From positions 6,047 to 70,046 of the forward strand of contig DASXQT010000057.1 in the NCBI GenBank assembly GCA_036507005.1: a stretch of 64,000 nt of DNA, written 5' to 3'. This document shows, piece by piece, positions 17,812-27,655 of this stretch. Position 1 is the first letter of the stretch. Every line of letters starts with the position of its first letter. Below the pieces are notes generated by a model, which was not told the DNA's origin, did no database searches, and saw only the letters and a program-made list of their open reading frames with translations. Made by a program: the position numbers and the translations under genes. The DNA comes from WS-2 sp036507005. GTDB taxonomy: Bacteria; Eisenbacteria; RBG-16-71-46.

Positions 17812-20800
17812 TCCGGGCGCGCGAGTCGGGCCCGGCGGGCGCCGCGCGCGGCGCGTGGCGCGGCGCGGCGCTGGCCTTGGCGCTCCTCGGTGCGCCCGTT
17901 CCGCGCGCGCGCGCCGCCGTTCCGGTCCCGGTGCCGCCCGCCCAGCGCGCGCACCTCGACGCCGAGCGCTCGGGCTTCCACGACGCCGCCAACATCCGCA
18001 CCGTGTACTGGAACTTCGGCATGGTCGGCGACTACCCCTCCGATCCCGGCAGCGTGGACCTGAGCGTCTTCCACTCGGTCGAGGTGCCGAAGGGCTCGGG
18101 GATGAACTACTCGGACGGCATCACGCCGTTCGTGCTGGCCAAGGTCCCGACGGTGGACCGCCCGGATTCGGTGTTCATCATGGAGACCGGCTACCGCGAG
18201 CGCCAGGCGGTCAGCCCGCGGTTCAACCGCGTGATGCGCTTCGAGCCGCGGCCGGGCTACTTCGAGCCCGATCCGCGCAAGAACGTGGCGCGCGCCCCCG
18301 CGATCAGCAACGACCGGCGCACCTGGCCCTCCTACTGGCCCGACCGGCTCGACGACCTCGTCGATCAGGGCTGGCCCGGGAGCTGGAACGGCTACTTCGG
18401 CAAGCGCGCCGCCGCCGACCAGGAGAGCTACTCGGTCATGGACGACGACTTCTACGACGCCTGGCTGTTCACCCCGGACTCCCGCGACTCCTCGCGCCGC
18501 GGCCTCGGCCTCCGGGTCGAGGTGCGCGGGTTCCAGTGGGCCAATCCCCAGGCCGGGAACGTGATCTTCTGGCACTACGACATCACCAACGAGGGCACCA
18601 CGAACTACGACGACAACATCATCTTCGGGCTCTACATGGACTCGGGCGTGGGCGGCTCGCGGCGCTCGTGCGACGGCATCTACGAATCGGACGACGACAA
18701 CGCCTACTTCGACAAGTCGGCGGGCCTGAACCTGGTCTACACCTGGGACCGCGCGGGCACGGGCTACGACCGGAACAGCAACTGCAGCCGCACCGGCTAC
18801 CTCGGCTACGCCTACCTCGAGACCCCGGGCAACCCCTTCGACGGGCTGGACAACGACGACGACGGCATCGTGGACGAGCGGCGCGACGGCGGCGCCGGCG
18901 ACCAGATCCTGGGCCAGACCGCGATCCGCGCCTACGTCACCCAGCACTACGACCTCGCCAAGTTCGAGCGCGCCTACGGACCGCTCGAGCAGCACGCCCC
19001 CTACCGGCTCGGATCGTGGTGGACCGGCGACGAGGACATGGACTGGAACCCGGAGTTCAACGACGTGGGCGCGGACGGGCTCCCCGGCACGCACGACGCC
19101 GGCGAATCGGACGGCAGGCCGAGCCCGGGCGAGCCCAACTTCGACCGTACCGACCTCAACGAGTCGGACCAGATCGGGCTCACCGGGTTCAAGATGAATC
19201 GCATCCGCGCCGGCGAAGGGAACCAGGATCCGACGGTGGACGGCATCCTGTTCTACACCGACGCCCAGGGCTGGCCGGGAAGGCTCTACCAGAAGTTCAC
19301 CGATCCCTACGCCCCGGCGCGGTTCGACTCCGCGCTGGCGGCGAACTACAACATCGGCTTCCTGTTCGCGTCCGGGCCGTTCAAGCTCCAGGCCGGTCAG
19401 AGCGAGCGGTTCAGCCTGGCGCTGGCCTACGGCGCCGACCTGGCCGAGCTGCGCAGCACGGTCGCCACCGTGCAGCTCATCTACAACGCGAACTACCAGT
19501 TCGCCGAGCCTCCGCCGATCCCGACCCTCACCGCCGAGGCCGGCGACCATTTCGTGCGCCTCTCGTGGGACGACGTCGCGGAGCGCGGCGTGGATCCGGT
19601 CACGGGCCAGGTGGACTTCGAGGGCTACCGGATCTACCGCTCGACCGATCCCGAGTTCGGCGACCTCGAGACCATCACCACCGGGCGCGGCACCGACATC
19701 GGGCTGCGCAAGCCGTTCCGGGTCTTCGACCTCGCGGACACGGTCCGCGGCTACTCGCGCAAGGCGGTCGAGGGCGTGCAGTACTACCTGGGCGAGAACT
19801 CGGGGATCACGCACACCTTCACCGACACCACGGTGGTGGACGGGCAGGTCTACTACTACGCGGTCACGGCCTACGACTTCGGCGTCGACTCCCCGGTCGA
19901 CAACCTGCGGGTGTTTCCCTCCGAGAACCCGATCACCGTGACGCGCACCCCGCGCGGCGGCCTGATCCTGCCCCAGAACGCGGTCGAGGCGCTGCCCAAC
20001 CCGCGCGTGCTCGGGTTCCGGGGCGCCACGCTCGAGGCTCCGCTCCACGTCGCGGGCGACGGCATCGGCACGGTGGGCGTGAACGTGGTGAACTCGAACC
20101 TGATCTCCGAGGGACACCGGTTCCGGATCGAGTTCGCCGCGCCGGCCGAGAGCGTGCGCGCGACGCGCTACGCGCTGATCGACAGCACGACGCAGGACAC
20201 CTGCTTCCAGCGGGGCAAGGACTTCTTCGCCACCGGGCGCGGGTCGGTGGGCTGCGGGCTGCTGCCGCTCGTGACCACGATCGATTCGGTCCGGGTGTGG
20301 GACGACAGCACCGGCTTCGTGGCCGGGAGCCTCACCACCATGAAGCTCGCCGTCGACTACCAGAACGCCAACCTCTCCGAGCGCAACCTGCGGCGCGACG
20401 CCTACCCGGCCGACCTGCGGATCGACTTCGCGAACACCACGCAGGACACCTCGATCGCGTCGCGCTGCGGCGCCAACGGCTGTCTCACTCCCGCCAAGCC
20501 CGCCAAGTTCAAGGTGTTCGCCCTCACCGCGAGCGGCGAGCGACCGCTCGACTTCATCTTCCTCGATCCCAACAACGACGGCACCCTGAGCGGCGCGGGC
20601 GGGAGCTCCGGTGAGCGCATCGACGTCCTCATCCCGCGAACCGGCATCCGCGCGCCCGACTCGCTGGTCACGTGGAGGATCACGATCCGCACGACCGGCA
20701 CGCCGCCCAAGGCGGGTGACGTGTGGCGCCTGCGGCTCCAGAAGCCGCTCGGCCAGGGCGACGCGTTCTCGTTCGACACGCACGCGCGGCGCGTGGATCC

Positions 20801-21131
20801 GGTGGCGGCGAAGCAGCAGTTCGTCACGCCCTACGTGGTGCCCAACCCCTACGTCGAGGCGGCGAGCTTCGAGCCCGCGCGCTTCAACGTGTCGGGCCGC
20901 GGCGAGCGGCGCATGGAGTTCCGCGCCCTGCCCGCCGGCTGCACCATCCGGATCTACACCGTGCGCGGCCAGCTGGTGCAGACCCTGCGCCACGACGGGT
21001 CGGACGGCGGCTTCGTGGCCTGGAACCTCCGCACCAAGGACAACCTGGACGTGGCCCCCGGCCTCTACGTGTTCCAGGTCGAGGCGCCGGGGATCGGCAC
21101 CACGGTCGGCAAGTTCGGGGTGATCAAGTGA
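17808..21131 (+). CDS. Giant secreted surface protein with fibronectin-III-like region and C-terminal tail
   Basis: This 1107-residue protein starts at GTG in a GTGA overlap with the receptor gene. It has a signal region (GAALALALLGAPVPRARA). The first ~560 residues are rich in Asp, Tyr and Trp and include a calcium-type repeat (DGLDNDDDGIVDERRDGG), probable beta-rich binding modules, and NVIFWHYDITNEG. Residues ~565-705 resemble a fibronectin type III domain (HFVRLSWDDVAERGVDPVTG, FEGYRIYRSTDPEF, YYYAVTAYDFGVDSP). The end (YVVPNPYVEAASFEP, IRIYTVRGQLVQTLRHDG, APGLYVFQVEAPG) is a variant FlgD/sorting-like tail. No enzyme motif is visible. It is translationally coupled to the TonB receptor and to the PorV-like gene, and I infer that it is the surface lid or glycan-capture partner of the receptor in place of SusD. 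Confidence 0.7.
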   Translation: MIRARESGPAGAARGAWRGAALALALLGAPVPRARAAVPVPVPPAQRAHLDAERSGFHDAANIRTVYWNFGMVGDYPSDPGSVDLSVFHSVEVPKGSGMNYSDGITPFVLAKVPTVDRPDSVFIMETGYRERQAVSPRFNRVMRFEPRPGYFEPDPRKNVARAPAISNDRRTWPSYWPDRLDDLVDQGWPGSWNGYFGKRAAADQESYSVMDDDFYDAWLFTPDSRDSSRRGLGLRVEVRGFQWANPQAGNVIFWHYDITNEGTTNYDDNIIFGLYMDSGVGGSRRSCDGIYESDDDNAYFDKSAGLNLVYTWDRAGTGYDRNSNCSRTGYLGYAYLETPGNPFDGLDNDDDGIVDERRDGGAGDQILGQTAIRAYVTQHYDLAKFERAYGPLEQHAPYRLGSWWTGDEDMDWNPEFNDVGADGLPGTHDAGESDGRPSPGEPNFDRTDLNESDQIGLTGFKMNRIRAGEGNQDPTVDGILFYTDAQGWPGRLYQKFTDPYAPARFDSALAANYNIGFLFASGPFKLQAGQSERFSLALAYGADLAELRSTVATVQLIYNANYQFAEPPPIPTLTAEAGDHFVRLSWDDVAERGVDPVTGQVDFEGYRIYRSTDPEFGDLETITTGRGTDIGLRKPFRVFDLADTVRGYSRKAVEGVQYYLGENSGITHTFTDTTVVDGQVYYYAVTAYDFGVDSPVDNLRVFPSENPITVTRTPRGGLILPQNAVEALPNPRVLGFRGATLEAPLHVAGDGIGTVGVNVVNSNLISEGHRFRIEFAAPAESVRATRYALIDSTTQDTCFQRGKDFFATGRGSVGCGLLPLVTTIDSVRVWDDSTGFVAGSLTTMKLAVDYQNANLSERNLRRDAYPADLRIDFANTTQDTSIASRCGANGCLTPAKPAKFKVFALTASGERPLDFIFLDPNNDGTLSGAGGSSGERIDVLIPRTGIRAPDSLVTWRITIRTTGTPPKAGDVWRLRLQKPLGQGDAFSFDTHARRVDPVAAKQQFVTPYVVPNPYVEAASFEPARFNVSGRGERRMEFRALPAGCTIRIYTVRGQLVQTLRHDGSDGGFVAWNLRTKDNLDVAPGLYVFQVEAPGIGTTVGKFGVIK

Positions 21132-22156
21132 AGGCCGCGCTCCGGAGCCTCGGCGCCCGCGCGGGCATCGGGCTCGCGCTCCTGCTCGCCGCGGGCCCGG
21201 CGCGGGCCCAGACCAAGACCGGCACCGCGATCGGCGATTTCCTCCTGATCGAGCCGGGCGCGCGGCTCACCGCGCTCGGCAACGCCGGCGTGGCCGCCGA
21301 GCCGGATCTCGAGGCGGCCTACTTCAACCCCGCCGCCGCCGGCCGGATCGACCGCATCACGCTCCAGTTCTCGCACGTCGCGTGGCTCGCGGGCATCAAC
21401 TACGACTACGTGGCCGGGGCGCTGCCGCTCGGCGCCTGGGGCACCGCGTTCGCCACCCTGACCGCGCTCAACTCGGGCGAGATGCTGGTGCGCACCGTGA
21501 CCCAGCCGCTCGGCACCGGCGAGAGATTCACGGTCTCGGACGTCGCGCTCGGGCTCGGCTACTCGTACGCGGTCTCGCAGCGCTTCGCGGGCGGGATCCA
21601 GATCCGCTACCTCGAGGAGACCGTGTGGCACAGCAGCGCCGGGGCGTTGACCTTCGACGTCGGCACGCTCTACCGACTGGGCGCGAACGGGCTCCACCTC
21701 GGCTCGAGCATCACCAACTTCGGCACTTCGGCCGCCTTCTCGGGAAGCGACCTCAGGATCACCTACGACCAGGACCCGAGCCGGGTCGGGGACAACGGCA
21801 CGCTTCCCGGCGAGCGCCACGTCCAGGACTACCCGGTCCCGGTGCTGTTCCGCGTCGGGGTCGGCTACCCGTGGCGGCTGCGGCCGGACACCCGGATGTG
21901 GCTCGCGCTCGCGGCCGCGCACCCGAGCGACGATCCGGAGAGCGTGAGCGGCGGCGCGGAGATCACCTGGCGCGACCTGGTGTCGCTGCGCGCCGGCTAC
22001 CAGAACCTGCTCCTCACCGACTCCGAGGAGGGCCTGACCGCGGGCGCCGGATTCTCGCGGCGCGTCCCGGGCATGCGCTACCGCCTCGACTACGCGTGGG
22101 CCGACTTCGGCCGGCTCGAGGGAATCCACCGCTTCACGCTCTCGTTGAGCTTCTGA
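21128..22156 (+). CDS. PorV/PorQ-like outer-membrane beta-barrel protein
   Basis: This 342-residue protein starts at GTG in a GTGA overlap and has a signal peptide (GIGLALLLAAGPARAQ). The N-terminal signature IGDFLLIEPGARLTALGNAG and AYFNPAAAGRIDRITL is that of the PorV/PorQ (UPF0164) family, FadL-like barrels that in Bacteroidetes take part in type IX secretion and surface attachment of proteins with C-terminal sorting tails. The remainder is made of amphipathic strands ending IHRFTLSLSF with a terminal Phe, as usual for barrels. Its position after proteins carrying FlgD-type tails suggests it serves as their dedicated outer-membrane shuttle or anchor. The actual secretion machine is not in the window. 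Confidence 0.75.
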   Translation: MKAALRSLGARAGIGLALLLAAGPARAQTKTGTAIGDFLLIEPGARLTALGNAGVAAEPDLEAAYFNPAAAGRIDRITLQFSHVAWLAGINYDYVAGALPLGAWGTAFATLTALNSGEMLVRTVTQPLGTGERFTVSDVALGLGYSYAVSQRFAGGIQIRYLEETVWHSSAGALTFDVGTLYRLGANGLHLGSSITNFGTSAAFSGSDLRITYDQDPSRVGDNGTLPGERHVQDYPVPVLFRVGVGYPWRLRPDTRMWLALAAAHPSDDPESVSGGAEITWRDLVSLRAGYQNLLLTDSEEGLTAGAGFSRRVPGMRYRLDYAWADFGRLEGIHRFTLSLSF

Positions 22157-22193
22157 GCCCGCCGTGCCGGGTTCTGAGAAGGGGAAACCGAAC

Positions 22194-23801
22194 ATGAAGA
22201 CCGAGCGACTCCTCGCCCTGCTCCTCGCGCTCGTCACCGTGCCGCTGGCGCGAAGCGCCGCGGCCGAGACCACGGACGCGATCCTCGACAGCCTCCAGTA
22301 CGGGGCGTTCCGCTACTTCTGGGACGAGGCGAACCCCGCGAACGGGCTGATCCACGACCGCAGCCAGCCGGGCTCGGTGTGCAGCATCGCCTCGACCGGG
22401 TTCGGACTCTCGGCGGTCTGCATCGGCGCCGACCACGGCTGGGTCTCGCGCGCCGACGCGCGCGGCCGCGTCCTCACCACGCTCCAGACCTTCTGGAACG
22501 GGCCGCAGGGGAGCGCTGCCTCGGGCACGATCGGCTACCTCGGGCTCTACTACCACTGGCTCGACATGACGACCGCGACCCGCACCTGGGATTCCGAGCT
22601 CTCCACCATCGACACCGCGCTCCTGTTCGCCGGGATCCTGGACGCGAAGCAGTACTTCGACACCGGGGACGCGGACGAGGTCCAGATCCGCGCGCTCGCG
22701 GACTCGATCTACCGCCGCGCGAACTGGTACGTGATGCGGAACTTCTCGGCCGGGATCTACATGGGCTGGAAGCCGGTGGGCGGCTTCAACGGCTTCGGGA
22801 AGTGGCAGGGCTACAACGAGGCCATGATCCTCTATCTCCTCGCGATCGGCGCGCCGGTCGCATCGCGCGCCGCGCCCGCGAGCGACTGGACGTACTGGAC
22901 CGCCTCGTACTCCTGGGGCACGCAGTACGGCTACAGCTACGTGACCTTCCCGCCGCTCTTCGGCCACCAGTACTCGCACTGCTGGATCGATTTCCGCGGG
23001 CTCCAGGACGCCTACCTGCGCCAGCCCGCGCACGGCATCGACTACTTCGAGAACTCCCGGCGCGCCACGCTCGCCCAGCAGGCCTACTGCATCGCGAACC
23101 CCGGGGGCTTCGTGGGCTACAGCGACACGCTGTGGGGCATCACCGCGAGCGACTGCCCGACCGGCTACTGCGCGCGGGGGGCGCCCCCGCCCCAGGGCGA
23201 CAACGGCACGATCGCGCCCACCGCGGTGGCGGGATCGCTGCCGTTCGCGCCCGAGATCTGCGTCCCCACGCTGCGCAGCCTGTACGCCACGTACAAGCCG
23301 GGCCCGCTGTGGTCGAAGTACGGGTTCCGCGACGCCTTCAACCTGACCTCGAATCCCGACTGGTACGGCGCCGACGTGCTGGGCATCGACCAGGGGCCGA
23401 TCATCATCATGATCGAGAACTACCGCACCGGCCGCGTGTGGCAGCGCTTCATGCGCAACCTCGAGATCCTGCAGGGCCTCCACCGCGCGGGCTTCACCGG
23501 GGACGCGCTCGCCGCCGACGATCCGTCGCACGCTGGGGCGGCGCCGCTCGCGCTCGGCGTGCGGCCCAATCCCTTCTCGGAGCGCACCACGCTGCGCTAC
23601 CGCCTGCCGCGGCCCGCGCGCGTGCGCCTCGCGCTCTACGACGTGGCGGGCCGTGAGGTGGCGAAGCTCGTGGACGCCGAGGAGGAAGCGGGCGAGCACG
23701 AGGTGGAGTGGCGGGGCGGCGGGCTCCGCAGCGGGATCTACTACTGCCGGCTCGAAGCGGGCGGGATGGCCGCCGGACGATGGATCGCACGCATGCGCTA
23801 G
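22194..23801 (+). CDS. Surface GH144-type (PF10091) endo-glucanase with FlgD-type tail
   Basis: This 535-residue enzyme starts at an ATG preceded by AAGGGG and has a signal peptide (MKTERLLALLLALVTVPLAR). The catalytic domain (residues ~25-440) mirrors the copy at 3790: DSLQYGAFRYFWDEANP, STIDTALLFAGILDAK, YNEAMILYLLAIGAP, FGHQYSHCWIDFRGL, GIDYFENSRRATLAQ and DVLGIDQGPIIIMIENYR. Residues ~445-535 add a FlgD-like Ig tail (VRPNPFSERTTLRYRLPRP, LYDVAGREVAKLVDA, SGIYYCRLEAGG), which the other copy lacks. I infer that this is the cell-surface endo-beta-1,2-glucanase that makes oligosaccharides for the TonB receptor, while the tail-less copy works in the periplasm. The 3' end overlaps the GH94 gene by 22 bases. 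Confidence 0.85.
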   Translation: MKTERLLALLLALVTVPLARSAAAETTDAILDSLQYGAFRYFWDEANPANGLIHDRSQPGSVCSIASTGFGLSAVCIGADHGWVSRADARGRVLTTLQTFWNGPQGSAASGTIGYLGLYYHWLDMTTATRTWDSELSTIDTALLFAGILDAKQYFDTGDADEVQIRALADSIYRRANWYVMRNFSAGIYMGWKPVGGFNGFGKWQGYNEAMILYLLAIGAPVASRAAPASDWTYWTASYSWGTQYGYSYVTFPPLFGHQYSHCWIDFRGLQDAYLRQPAHGIDYFENSRRATLAQQAYCIANPGGFVGYSDTLWGITASDCPTGYCARGAPPPQGDNGTIAPTAVAGSLPFAPEICVPTLRSLYATYKPGPLWSKYGFRDAFNLTSNPDWYGADVLGIDQGPIIIMIENYRTGRVWQRFMRNLEILQGLHRAGFTGDALAADDPSHAGAAPLALGVRPNPFSERTTLRYRLPRPARVRLALYDVAGREVAKLVDAEEEAGEHEVEWRGGGLRSGIYYCRLEAGGMAAGRWIARMR

Positions 23802-26800
23802 CGGGCGCGGGTGCCGCGCTCGAGCGCGTAGCGCCCCGGGCCCCGTCCGGGCGCGGGGCTCCGCCCTCGCCGCCCGGGCGCCTGCTCGGAAACGGCGCCT
23901 ATCGCGCGCTCGTGACCGAGGCCGGTACCGGCGGCGCGTGGCTCGGACCGTGCGCGCTCACCCGCTGGCGCGGCGACCGGACCGAGGATCCCGACGGCTG
24001 GTTCGTGTACCTGCGGGATGGGGAGGGCGCGTTCTGGTCCGCGGGCCTCCGCCCGGTGCAAGGTGCGCCCGAGCGCTACGAAGTCGAGCACGGCCCGGGC
24101 TGGGTCGCGACCACGCGCGTGGAGCGCGGGATCGAGGCGCGGATGGAGGCGTGGGTGGATCCCGAGGACGCCCTCGAGTTCCGGCTCGTCACCCTGCGCA
24201 ACCGCTCGGGGCGCGCGCGCGCGATCGAGATCACGACGCGGGTGGAGGTGGCGCTCGACGACGCCGCCGCCTTCGAGGCCCACCCCGCCTTCTCCCGGCT
24301 CTTCCTCGAGACCGAGGCGATCCCGGGCGCCGGGATCCTGCTCGCCCACCGCCGCCCACGCGACCCGCGCGCGACGCGACCCTGGCTCGGGCACGCGCTC
24401 TTCGGGCCGGGCGCGCTCGAGCACGAGACCGACCGTGGGCGCTTCCTCGGCCGCGGGCGCGACGCGACCCGGCCCCGTGCCCTGACCGCGAGCGCGCCGC
24501 TCTCCGGCACCGCGGGCCGCGTGCTCGACCCCGTGCTCTGCCTGAGGCGCCGCATCCGGCTCGAGGAGGACGCGGAGGCGCAGTTCGTCCTGCTGCTCGC
24601 GGCCGCGGAGGAGCGCGAAGGAGTCGTGGCGCTGCTCGAGCGGCGCGGCGGTCCCGAGGACGCGCGCACTTCGCTCGCCGCCGCGGAGACCGCGGCGCGC
24701 GCGCGCTTCCGCCGTCACGGCGTCTCGGCGGAGCAGGCGCTCGACCTCGAGCGGCTGGGCGCGGCCCTGTGGTACGGGGACCCGCGCCTTGCCCCGCCGC
24801 CCGGCGGCGTTTCCCGCAGCCCGGCGCCGCCGCGCGCCACCGATGGGCCCGCGCCCGGCGTTCCGCGGGTGCTGGTCCTGGGTGCGGGGCGCGGCCCGCT
24901 CTGGGAACGCGCCCAGGTCGCCACGGCCTACTGGCGCGACCTCGGCTTCGAGAGCGCGCTCATCGGGCCCGCCGCGCGGGGCGGCGCAGGGTCGCCCCGC
25001 GCCGGAAGACGCCGTGCGGCGTCACGGCCCGCGGCGGGCGTGCAGGCCGAGGCGCTCGAGGGCGCGGCGCTCGCCGCGGCCCGCGTCCTGGTTCTGCGCG
25101 ACCGCTGGCCGCTCGCGGGCGGCGGGGCGCCGGGATACGCCGTGACGGGCGCCGGCGAAGCGCCCGTCCCGGCGGCGACCGCCGATCCGGGCCCGAGCCT
25201 CGAGCCCGCCGCCGATCTCGCCGCGGACAACGGCCGCGGCGGCTTCACCCGTGACGGCCGCGAGTACGTGATCCGGCTCTCTCCCGATGCCGAAGGTCTG
25301 CCCGAGCGGCCCCCGATGCCGTGGGTGAACGTGATCGCCAACCCCCGGTTCGGAACGATCGTGAGCGAGAGCGGCGCATCGAGCACGTGGTCGGGCAACA
25401 GTCGCGAGCACCGGCTGACCCCGTGGTCCAACGATCCGGTGCTCGACCCGCACGACGAGGCGCTCTACCTGAAGGACGAGGAGAGCGGCGCATACTGGTC
25501 GCCGCTCCCCGGCCCCCGGCCTGGCGCGGGCCCCTACGAGACCCGCCACGGCCTGGGATGGAGCCGGTTCCGGCATGCGAGCGGCGGGCTCGAGGTGGAC
25601 ACGCTGGTGTTCGTCCCGCCCCGCGCCCGCTTCAAGCTGGCCCGGGTCAAGGTGACGAACCGGAGCGGCCGGGCGCGGCGGATCGCGCTCACCTCCTACG
25701 CGCGCCTCGTGCTCGGCGACGATGCCTCCTCCCCCCGCGCGATCGAGACCTCGTTCGATCGGCAGTCTCGATCCCTGCTCGCCCGCCGCCTGTCCGCCGG
25801 GAGGCCGGTCCAGGCGGTGGCCTTCGCCATGGCGCTCGGCGCCGCCGGCGAGGCGCGCTTCACCTGCGACCGCGCGAGCTTCCTCGGGAGCGGCGGGAGC
25901 CCGCGCGCGCCGGCGGCGCTCGAAGAGGCCCGGGCTCTCGACGGCCGCACCGGCGCCGGACTCGATCCCTGCTTCGCGCTTGAGGCCAGCTTCCCGATGG
26001 CCGCGGGCGGCGAGCGCGAGATCCTCTTCGTTCTGGGCGAGGCTGACTCGCTGCGCGGCGTGGGCGCCATCGCCCGCAGCCTGCGCAGGCCGGGGGCGGC
26101 GGTGCGCCTCGAGGAGGAGACCCGCGCGTTCTGGGAGGAGCGCCTCGGGCGGCTGCGCATCGAGACGCCGCTCGCCGCGATCGATCCCCTGGTGAACGGC
26201 TGGCTCCCCTACCAGGCGCTGGCCTGCCGGCTGTGGGGACGCTCGGCCTTCTACCAGTCGGGCGGCGCGCTCGGGTTCCGCGACCAGCTCCAGGACGCGC
26301 TCGCGTTCCTGCCCGTGGACCCGCCCCTGGTGCGCGCGCAGATCCTGCTCCACGCCGCGCACCAGTTCGCCGAGGGCGACGTGCTCCACTGGTGGCACCC
26401 GCCGCGCGACCGCGGTCTGCGGACGCGATTCGCGGACGACCGCCTGTGGCTCCCGTACGCCGCGGCGCAGTACGTGGCGGGCACCGGAGACGAAGCGGTG
26501 CTCGAGGAGCGCGTGCCGTTCCTGCGGGCGCGCGCGCTGGAGCCCGGCGAGGACGAGGCCTACCTGGCTCCGCGCCGCACCGGCGAGAGCTCTGTTCTCT
26601 ACGAGCACTGCTGCCGGGCGCTGGATGCCTCGCTCGCGGTCGGGGCCCACGGCCTGCCGCTCTTCGGCTGCGGCGACTGGAACGACGGCATGAACCGCGT
26701 GGGACGCGAGGGGCGGGGGGAGAGCGTGTGGATGGCGTTCTTCCTGTGCGCCGTGCTCGACGGCTTCCTCCCCCACGTGCGGCGCCGCGGCGACCCCCGC

Positions 26801-27655
26801 GCCGCGCGCTACGAGCGCCACCGGGCCGACCTCGCGCGGGCGATCGAGGACGCGGGCTGGGACGGCGAGTGGTACCGCCGCGGCTACTACGACGACGGCG
26901 CGCCGCTCGGGTCGCGCGCGAGCGACGAGTGCCGGATCGACGCCCTGGTCCAGGCCTGGTCGGTGATCTCGAACGTGGCGCCGCGCGAGCGGGCGGAGCA
27001 GGCGATGGACGCGGTCGAGCGCCTGCTGGTGTCCGAGGCGGACGGGATCGTGCGCCTGCTCGATCCGCCCTTCGACCGCACCCCGCACGATCCGGGCTAC
27101 ATCAAGGGCTACCTGCCGGGCGTGCGCGAGAACGGCGGCCAGTACACCCACGCCGCGCTGTGGGTGGTGCGCGCCCTGGCCGAGCTCGGGCGGACCGATC
27201 GCGCGGCGCGCCTGCTCGAGATGCTGAGCCCGATCTCCCACGCCCGCGACCCGGCAGGCGTGGCGCGCTACCAGGTGGAGCCCTACGTGGTGGCGGCGGA
27301 CGTCTACGGCGCCGCGCCTCACGTGGGGCGCGGGGGCTGGACCTGGTACACCGGCTCGGCGGGCTGGATGATGCGGGTCACGATCGAGTCGCTGCTGGGG
27401 GTGAGGATCGAGGCCGGGAAGACGCTGGTGGTACGGCCGGCCATTCCTTTCGACTGGCCGGGTTACCGCCTCGAGATGCGCCCCCTGGGCGGCGCGGCGC
27501 GATACGACGTGCGAGTCGACCGAGGGGGCCCCGGGGGGGTGGTGCGCGAGGCCAGGCTCGACGGCCTCGACCTGCCGGTCGAGGCGGGGGAGGCCCGCAT
27601 CCCGCTCTCGACCGACGGCGGCACCCACCGGGTCGACGTCCGGCTGGCACTATGA
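23780..27655 (+). CDS. GH94 phosphorylase, free-standing C-terminal half of cyclic beta-1,2-glucan synthase type
   Basis: This 1291-residue protein has no signal peptide and should be cytoplasmic. It contains two supersandwich halves. The first (~45-480) reads LTRWRGDRTEDPDGW and LEFRLVTLRNRSGRARAIEI; the second (~490-790) reads PWVNVIANPRFGTIVSESGA, HRLTPWSNDP and ALYLKDEESGAYWSP. Then comes the GH94 toroid with SGGALGFRDQLQDALAF, GDVLHWWHPPRDRGLRTRF and FGCGDWNDGMNRVG (Asp969 the expected general acid), and GGQYTHAALW. These phrases are those of the C-terminal half of NdvB-type cyclic beta-1,2-glucan synthase and of 1,2-beta-oligoglucan phosphorylase. No glucosyltransferase or membrane part is present. 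The expected reaction is phosphorolysis of beta-1,2-oligoglucans to glucose-1-phosphate. It overlaps the GH144 gene, so the two are coupled. Exact linkage specificity is inferred. Confidence 0.85.
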   Translation: MDRTHALAGAGAALERVAPRAPSGRGAPPSPPGRLLGNGAYRALVTEAGTGGAWLGPCALTRWRGDRTEDPDGWFVYLRDGEGAFWSAGLRPVQGAPERYEVEHGPGWVATTRVERGIEARMEAWVDPEDALEFRLVTLRNRSGRARAIEITTRVEVALDDAAAFEAHPAFSRLFLETEAIPGAGILLAHRRPRDPRATRPWLGHALFGPGALEHETDRGRFLGRGRDATRPRALTASAPLSGTAGRVLDPVLCLRRRIRLEEDAEAQFVLLLAAAEEREGVVALLERRGGPEDARTSLAAAETAARARFRRHGVSAEQALDLERLGAALWYGDPRLAPPPGGVSRSPAPPRATDGPAPGVPRVLVLGAGRGPLWERAQVATAYWRDLGFESALIGPAARGGAGSPRAGRRRAASRPAAGVQAEALEGAALAAARVLVLRDRWPLAGGGAPGYAVTGAGEAPVPAATADPGPSLEPAADLAADNGRGGFTRDGREYVIRLSPDAEGLPERPPMPWVNVIANPRFGTIVSESGASSTWSGNSREHRLTPWSNDPVLDPHDEALYLKDEESGAYWSPLPGPRPGAGPYETRHGLGWSRFRHASGGLEVDTLVFVPPRARFKLARVKVTNRSGRARRIALTSYARLVLGDDASSPRAIETSFDRQSRSLLARRLSAGRPVQAVAFAMALGAAGEARFTCDRASFLGSGGSPRAPAALEEARALDGRTGAGLDPCFALEASFPMAAGGEREILFVLGEADSLRGVGAIARSLRRPGAAVRLEEETRAFWEERLGRLRIETPLAAIDPLVNGWLPYQALACRLWGRSAFYQSGGALGFRDQLQDALAFLPVDPPLVRAQILLHAAHQFAEGDVLHWWHPPRDRGLRTRFADDRLWLPYAAAQYVAGTGDEAVLEERVPFLRARALEPGEDEAYLAPRRTGESSVLYEHCCRALDASLAVGAHGLPLFGCGDWNDGMNRVGREGRGESVWMAFFLCAVLDGFLPHVRRRGDPRAARYERHRADLARAIEDAGWDGEWYRRGYYDDGAPLGSRASDECRIDALVQAWSVISNVAPRERAEQAMDAVERLLVSEADGIVRLLDPPFDRTPHDPGYIKGYLPGVRENGGQYTHAALWVVRALAELGRTDRAARLLEMLSPISHARDPAGVARYQVEPYVVAADVYGAAPHVGRGGWTWYTGSAGWMMRVTIESLLGVRIEAGKTLVVRPAIPFDWPGYRLEMRPLGGAARYDVRVDRGGPGGVVREARLDGLDLPVEAGEARIPLSTDGGTHRVDVRLAL

